Of a stretch of DNA of 7,131 nucleotides, positions 5,226 through 7,131 are shown piece after piece. The stretch is from Planctomycetota bacterium (GTDB lineage: Bacteria > Planctomycetota > PLA2 > JAEUHO01), in NCBI GenBank assembly GCA_024639415.1, contig JAHEIK010000191.1, positions 1 through 7,131 on the forward strand, given 5' to 3'. The notes below the pieces were generated by a model, which was not told the origin of the DNA, searched no databases, and saw only the letters and a program-made list of their open reading frames with translations. Made by a program: the position numbers and the translations under genes. The first letter of the stretch is position 1. Every line of letters begins with the position of its first letter.

Positions 5226-6172
5226 TGGGGCGCCTCAGCACGCTGGCCCTGACCGGCGTAGCGCTCGCGCTCGGCTTCGTCCTCACCGTCGGGGCACCGG
5301 ACGGTGCAGCGTGGGCGGGTGAGGGCAAGAAGCCCGCGAAGAAGGCGAAGGCCGAAGAGCATCTCGACTTCCAGCGCAGCTACGGCGCTGCGCTGCGGCA
5401 GGCACGCATTCGCAACCTGCCCGTGTTCGTCAGTCGGCACAAGGACTTCTGAGGCCGCTGCACGCGGCAGTACCGGTCGGTACTCACCAACAAGAAGTTC
5501 ATCACGTTCGCCGCCGACAACCTGATCATCCTGATCGCGCACAACGAGCTAGGCCACGACCCGGTCGAGGGCCTCGACTACGAGGGCAAGAAGGCGCGCG
5601 TATGCCCGCTCTATCCCGGCATGACCTGCCGCGAGCACGTAGACGCCGCCGTGGATATCGAGACGGACCGTGACGAGGACCTCGTCCAGGTGCCGTTCAT
5701 CGAGCTCTGCCCCAACTCGTGGCTCGTGCCGCCGACGGGGGCGCCCGTGCGCATCGCCGAGGCCGACCAGTTCGTGGCAGGCAAGATCGAGGCCCAGGTC
5801 GTGAAGCTGCAGAAGGCGCACGGCCCCTCGCTCTCCAAGGAGACGTACGGGCAGGTGGTCAACGCCCTCCAGCAGGCGGACGCGGGGATCGAGGACGAGG
5901 CCTGGACGCAGGCGCTGCGGGCGCTGGCCGGACTCGCGACCCACGTGAAGAAGCCCCACAAGGCCCTGACGGCGCTCGTGGCCGCTCGCCTCGAGCAAAT
6001 CGAGGAGCAGGTCGGCTGGGTCTTCGAGGACGCCCAGGAGGGCGACGAGCCCCTGGCCGAGCGCACCGGCATCGTGGCCGGCCTCGTGAAGGCCCTCGAC
6101 GTAGCTGTCTACGGCGCGCAGCCCAAGCTCCGCGCCACGATGCAGGCCTGGCTGAAGACGCAGGCCAAGTAG
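5225..6172 (+). CDS. Exported thioredoxin-fold selenoprotein, UGRC active site (copy 2)
   Basis: 315 aa with TGA 5450-5452 read as selenocysteine 76. Start GTG 5225 shares its G with the TAG stop of copy 1 (TAGTG), indicating translational coupling; a GGGGGTGG stretch (5211-5218) is the likely ribosome binding site. A signal peptide covers ~1-31 (cleavage after AWA), followed by a Lys-rich linker. The thioredoxin-like core is VFVSRHKDF-Sec76-Gly-Arg-Cys79, helix TRQYRSVLTNKKFITFAADN, strand LIILIAH. CPLYxGxTC recurs (Cys127, Cys135), and the cis-Pro loop is CPNSW (162-166), with Cys162 replacing Met of copy 1. Conserved with copy 1: HKD before Sec, RSVL-NKKF, CPLY-G-TC, PNSW; the C-terminal helices have diverged strongly. 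This is an old tandem duplication, possibly with different substrates or forming a heterodimer. The TAG stop lies inside a REP-like repeat. Confidence 0.9.
5450..5452 (+). other. Selenocysteine TGA codon of copy 2
   Basis: Codons read AAG GAC TTC TGA GGC CGC TGC ACG. The TGA is at the first position of a UxxC motif, homologous to the TGA of copy 1, and the protein similarity continues on both sides of it. Confidence 0.92.
5469..5484 (+). promoter_or_regulatory. Bacterial SECIS element of copy 2
   Basis: AGTACC (5469-5474) and GGTACT (5479-5484) form a perfect 6-bp stem with a GGTC loop (5475-5478), again starting 22 nt after the TGA. Compared with copy 1, one pair changes from C-G (4518/4529) to T-A (5471/5482) on both sides at once. 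That turns His into Tyr on the left and uses the GC-poor Val codon GTA on the right, so RNA pairing is kept at the expense of codon preference. Confidence 0.88.
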
Positions 6173-6193
6173 GGGCGGGCTGCGTGCCCGCCC
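6169..6193 (+). repeat. REP-like palindrome, type A, copy 1 (overlaps the stop codon of selenoprotein 2)
   Basis: The 25-bp unit begins GTAGGGGCGGGC and ends GCCCGCCC, with TGCGT as the loop of an 8-bp perfect stem. It is identical to 6225-6249. The TAG at 6170-6172 is part of the repeat, so the repeat provides the termination codon of the upstream gene. Confidence 0.85.
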
Positions 6194-6224
6194 GAGGGCG
6201 CACTGCCACACTCGGACTTACCCG

Positions 6225-6249
6225 GTAGGGGCGGGCTGCGTGCCCGCCC
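6225..6249 (+). repeat. REP-like palindrome, type A, copy 2
   Basis: Identical 25-bp unit to 6169-6193; here the stem extends to 9 bp (GGGGCGGGC/GCCCGCCCC). The 10 bp at 6213-6222 (CGGACTTACC) are the reverse complement of 6387-6396 next to the first type-B copy. Copies A2 and B1 therefore share flank and core in inverted orientation. Confidence 0.85.
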
Positions 6250-6360
6250 CGGCATCCTGTGAATCCAGCGCCGCTGGGGTTGCGCTGCGGCCTTGTGTTG
6301 CGTGGGATGGGGGCGCCTTGTCGCGTGCGATGGCCCGCCCGCCTGAGCGCACCGACAGTA

Positions 6361-6498
6361 GGCGGCCACAAGGGCCGCCCCTACGGGGTAAGTCCGGACT
6401 TGGCGGGGAACCCTCGGGCGGCCACAAGGGCCGCCCCTACGGGGTAAGTCTGGACTTGGCGGGGAACCCTCGGGCGGCCACAAGGGCCGCCCCTACGG
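6361..6498 (-). repeat. Tandem array of REP-like palindromes, type B (56-bp period)
   Basis: A 26-bp core occurs at 6361-6386, 6417-6442 and 6473-6498, exactly 56 bp apart. Each core is a palindrome with GGCGGCC/GGCCGCC arms and an ACAAG loop. The 30-bp segments between cores (6387-6416, 6443-6472) are identical except for one C/T difference. Read on the minus strand, the core starts GTAGGGGCGG, like type A, so A and B are variants of one family in opposite orientation. Such short GC-rich palindromes are typical of REP elements mobilised in trans by RAYT-type transposases; none is encoded here. Confidence 0.85.
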
Positions 6499-6511
6499 AT
6501 CATCGCCCACG

Positions 6512-6540
6512 CCCTCACGATTCCCGGAGAGCCGTGAGGG
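6512..6540. repeat. Inverted repeat with direct GTGAGGG repeats
   Basis: CCCTCACG (6512-6519) pairs perfectly with CGTGAGGG (6533-6540) over a 13-nt loop. CGTGAGGG recurs directly at 6547-6554 and a variant GTGAGAGGG follows at about 6556, so the left arm could pair with alternative partners. It lies 65-95 bp upstream of the ATPase subunit gene. Confidence 0.5.
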
Positions 6541-6593
6541 AGAGAGCGTGAGGGTGTGAGAGGGTGGAGTGGCCCTGTGGGGGAGCCCGCGGC

Positions 6594-6599
6594 TACCCT
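6594..6599 (+). promoter_or_regulatory. -10 box positioned for leaderless transcription of the ATPase operon
   Basis: TACCCT (TANNNT) occupies exactly -12 to -7 relative to the A of ATG 6606, so transcription would begin at the start codon. There is no Shine-Dalgarno sequence in the last 15 nt before the ATG. This geometry is known from leaderless mRNAs in Deinococcus and other bacteria. Confidence 0.45.
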
Positions 6600-6605
6600 C
6601 CGCGC

Positions 6606-6986
6606 ATGGACGCACCCCGTCTGCCTCCCGTCGTCGCAGGGCGCTCCGCGCTGCCCGCGTTCCTCGCCGTCGAGGCCTGGGCACGTGAGAAGAGCGCAGG
6701 GGCACGGGAGGCCGCGGAGGCGACGCGCGCCGACGCGGAGGCCGACGCCGCGCGCATCCGCCGCGAGGGCGATGAGGCCCTCAAGCAGGCCGTCGTGGAT
6801 GGCGAGCGTGAGGCACTGCGCGACGTCGAGTCGCAGCAGCGCGACAAGGTGAGTGAGGCCCGCCGCGCCGTCGAGGCCTGGATCGGGACGGCCGAGGAGG
6901 CTGCCGAGCGCGCCATCCCCGGCGCACTCGATCTGCTCTGCACCGACGGTGGGAGTTCCGCAGGCAAGGGCTCGGAGGGCAACTGA
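6606..6986 (+). CDS. Coiled-coil stalk subunit of V/A-type ATPase (subunit H/G-like)
   Basis: 126 aa from ATG 6606. Residues ~20-105 form an unbroken Ala/Glu/Arg-rich helix with heptad character (AREKSAGAREAAEATRADAEADAARIRREGDEALKQ...). This is the pattern of peripheral stalk subunits (bacterial V/A-ATPase H/G, related to F-ATPase b). No catalytic motif is present. The identification leans on the next gene, which begins 1 nt after this stop and resembles subunit I; H/G followed by I is a common order in V/A-ATPase operons. The Gly/Ser-rich tail (GGSSAGKGSEGN) is probably disordered. An earlier GTG (6564) is in frame but gives an unrelated N-terminus. The stop is TGA, the only TGA terminator in this window. 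Confidence 0.72.
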   Translation: MDAPRLPPVVAGRSALPAFLAVEAWAREKSAGAREAAEATRADAEADAARIRREGDEALKQAVVDGEREALRDVESQQRDKVSEARRAVEAWIGTAEEAAERAIPGALDLLCTDGGSSAGKGSEGN

Positions 6987-6987
6987 C

Positions 6988-7131
6988 GTGGTGGCTTCGT
7001 TCCTCCACTACGAGGTCCTTGGACCGCGGGCGGATCTCGACGCGTGGCTTGGCTCGCTGCAGGACACCGGCGTATGCCATCTCGCCGACGCCCTGCACGA
7101 TCTCGAAGGCGAGCCCGGCATCGGCCGCCCC
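6988..7131 (+). CDS. V/A-type ATPase subunit I, N-terminus (partial)
   Basis: The frame is open for 48 codons from GTG 6988 to the window end. It reads MVASFLHYEVLGPRADLDAWLGSLQDTGVCHLADALHDLEG. This matches the N-terminal signature of subunit I (NtpI/AtpI, equivalent to eukaryotic subunit a): a short strand, LGP-xxDLD, helix, then LQ-x-GV-x-HL. In the complete protein this soluble arm binds the peripheral stalk and the C-terminal membrane half conducts ions across the rotor ring. It starts 1 nt after the stalk subunit's TGA (TGACGTG), so it is almost certainly in the same operon and translationally coupled. Direction of pumping and ion used cannot be told from this fragment. Confidence 0.75.
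   Translation, partial: MVASFLHYEVLGPRADLDAWLGSLQDTGVCHLADALHDLEGEPGIGRP

Larger units (their letters stand above)
6173..6605. other. Gene-free repeat cluster between the selenoprotein operon and the ATPase operon
   Basis: Across this 433-bp stretch I see no credible gene. It holds the two type-A and three type-B palindromes. Between them, 6250-6360 is a unique spacer with no recognised content. After them, 6499-6605 is rich in GTGAGGG words and ends in the -10-like box of the next gene. Short frames here are palindrome-driven (repeated GRPYGVS-type peptides) and not genes. Confidence 0.75.

Noticed and set aside
5225..5452. Copy 2 as a 75-aa gene plus a gene starting at ATG 5621
   Set aside because: Same reasoning as for copy 1: the region between 5453 and 5620 encodes the conserved active-site helix and CPLY motif.
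4296..6172. Selenoprotein genes being pseudogenes with premature stops
   Set aside because: Two independent genes have a single TGA each at the same catalytic position, no other lesion, and matching SECIS hairpins with a compensatory change.
6361..6498. CRISPR-like array: 26-bp repeats with 30-bp spacers
   Set aside because: The 'spacers' are identical to each other apart from one base and there are only three cores. This is a tandem repeat of a palindromic element; no cas genes are nearby.
6240..6551. Short frames on both strands in the repeat cluster
   Set aside because: Their peptides simply repeat the translated palindrome (GRPYGVS-type words) and have no ribosome binding sites.

Overview
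The window is very GC-rich and dense with genes. It looks like a fragment of a chromosome from an uncultured Gram-negative-type bacterium. A planctomycete-like lineage is my best guess, based on secreted proteins with a HEAT segment, short dispersed palindromic repeats and a V/A-type ATPase operon. That assignment is inference; there is no rRNA or other taxonomic marker here.

Layout. (1) Positions 1-344, minus strand: the first ~114 codons of a membrane protein, probably an exporter-type ABC transporter. (2) 345-518: a divergent control region with a TTGACC-N17-TATCCC promoter and two inverted repeats, one of which overlaps the ribosome binding site of the next gene. (3) 519-2552, plus: a full-length EF-G-like translational GTPase of the EF-G2 type. 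It is interrupted by two in-frame TAA codons (537-539 and 1149-1151) with no frameshift, and its guanine-binding and catalytic motifs are altered. (4) 2719-4050, plus: a secreted protein with a HEAT-like segment and an STN-like domain. (5) 4296-6172, plus: the most interesting part, two tandem paralogous genes overlapping by one base. Each encodes an exported thioredoxin-fold protein whose active site reads TGA-x-x-Cys (UGGC and UGRC). In both genes, exactly 22 nt after the TGA, the RNA can form a perfect stem capped by a GGUC loop, with a compensatory base-pair change between the copies. That is a bacterial SECIS. Standard gene calling would split each into a short N-terminal fragment and an internal-start remainder. 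(6) 6173-6605: no gene; a cluster of five related REP-like palindromes in two orientations, including a 56-bp tandem repeat. (7) 6606-7131: a V/A-type ATPase operon start, with a coiled-coil stalk subunit (probably leaderless) followed by the N-terminus of subunit I, cut by the window end.

How they fit together: the two selenoproteins probably act together outside the cytoplasm in thiol-disulfide or peroxide-type redox chemistry. Partners and substrate are unknown. They depend on selA/selB/selC/selD, which are not in this window. The EF-G-like gene and the ATPase genes look like unrelated neighbours.
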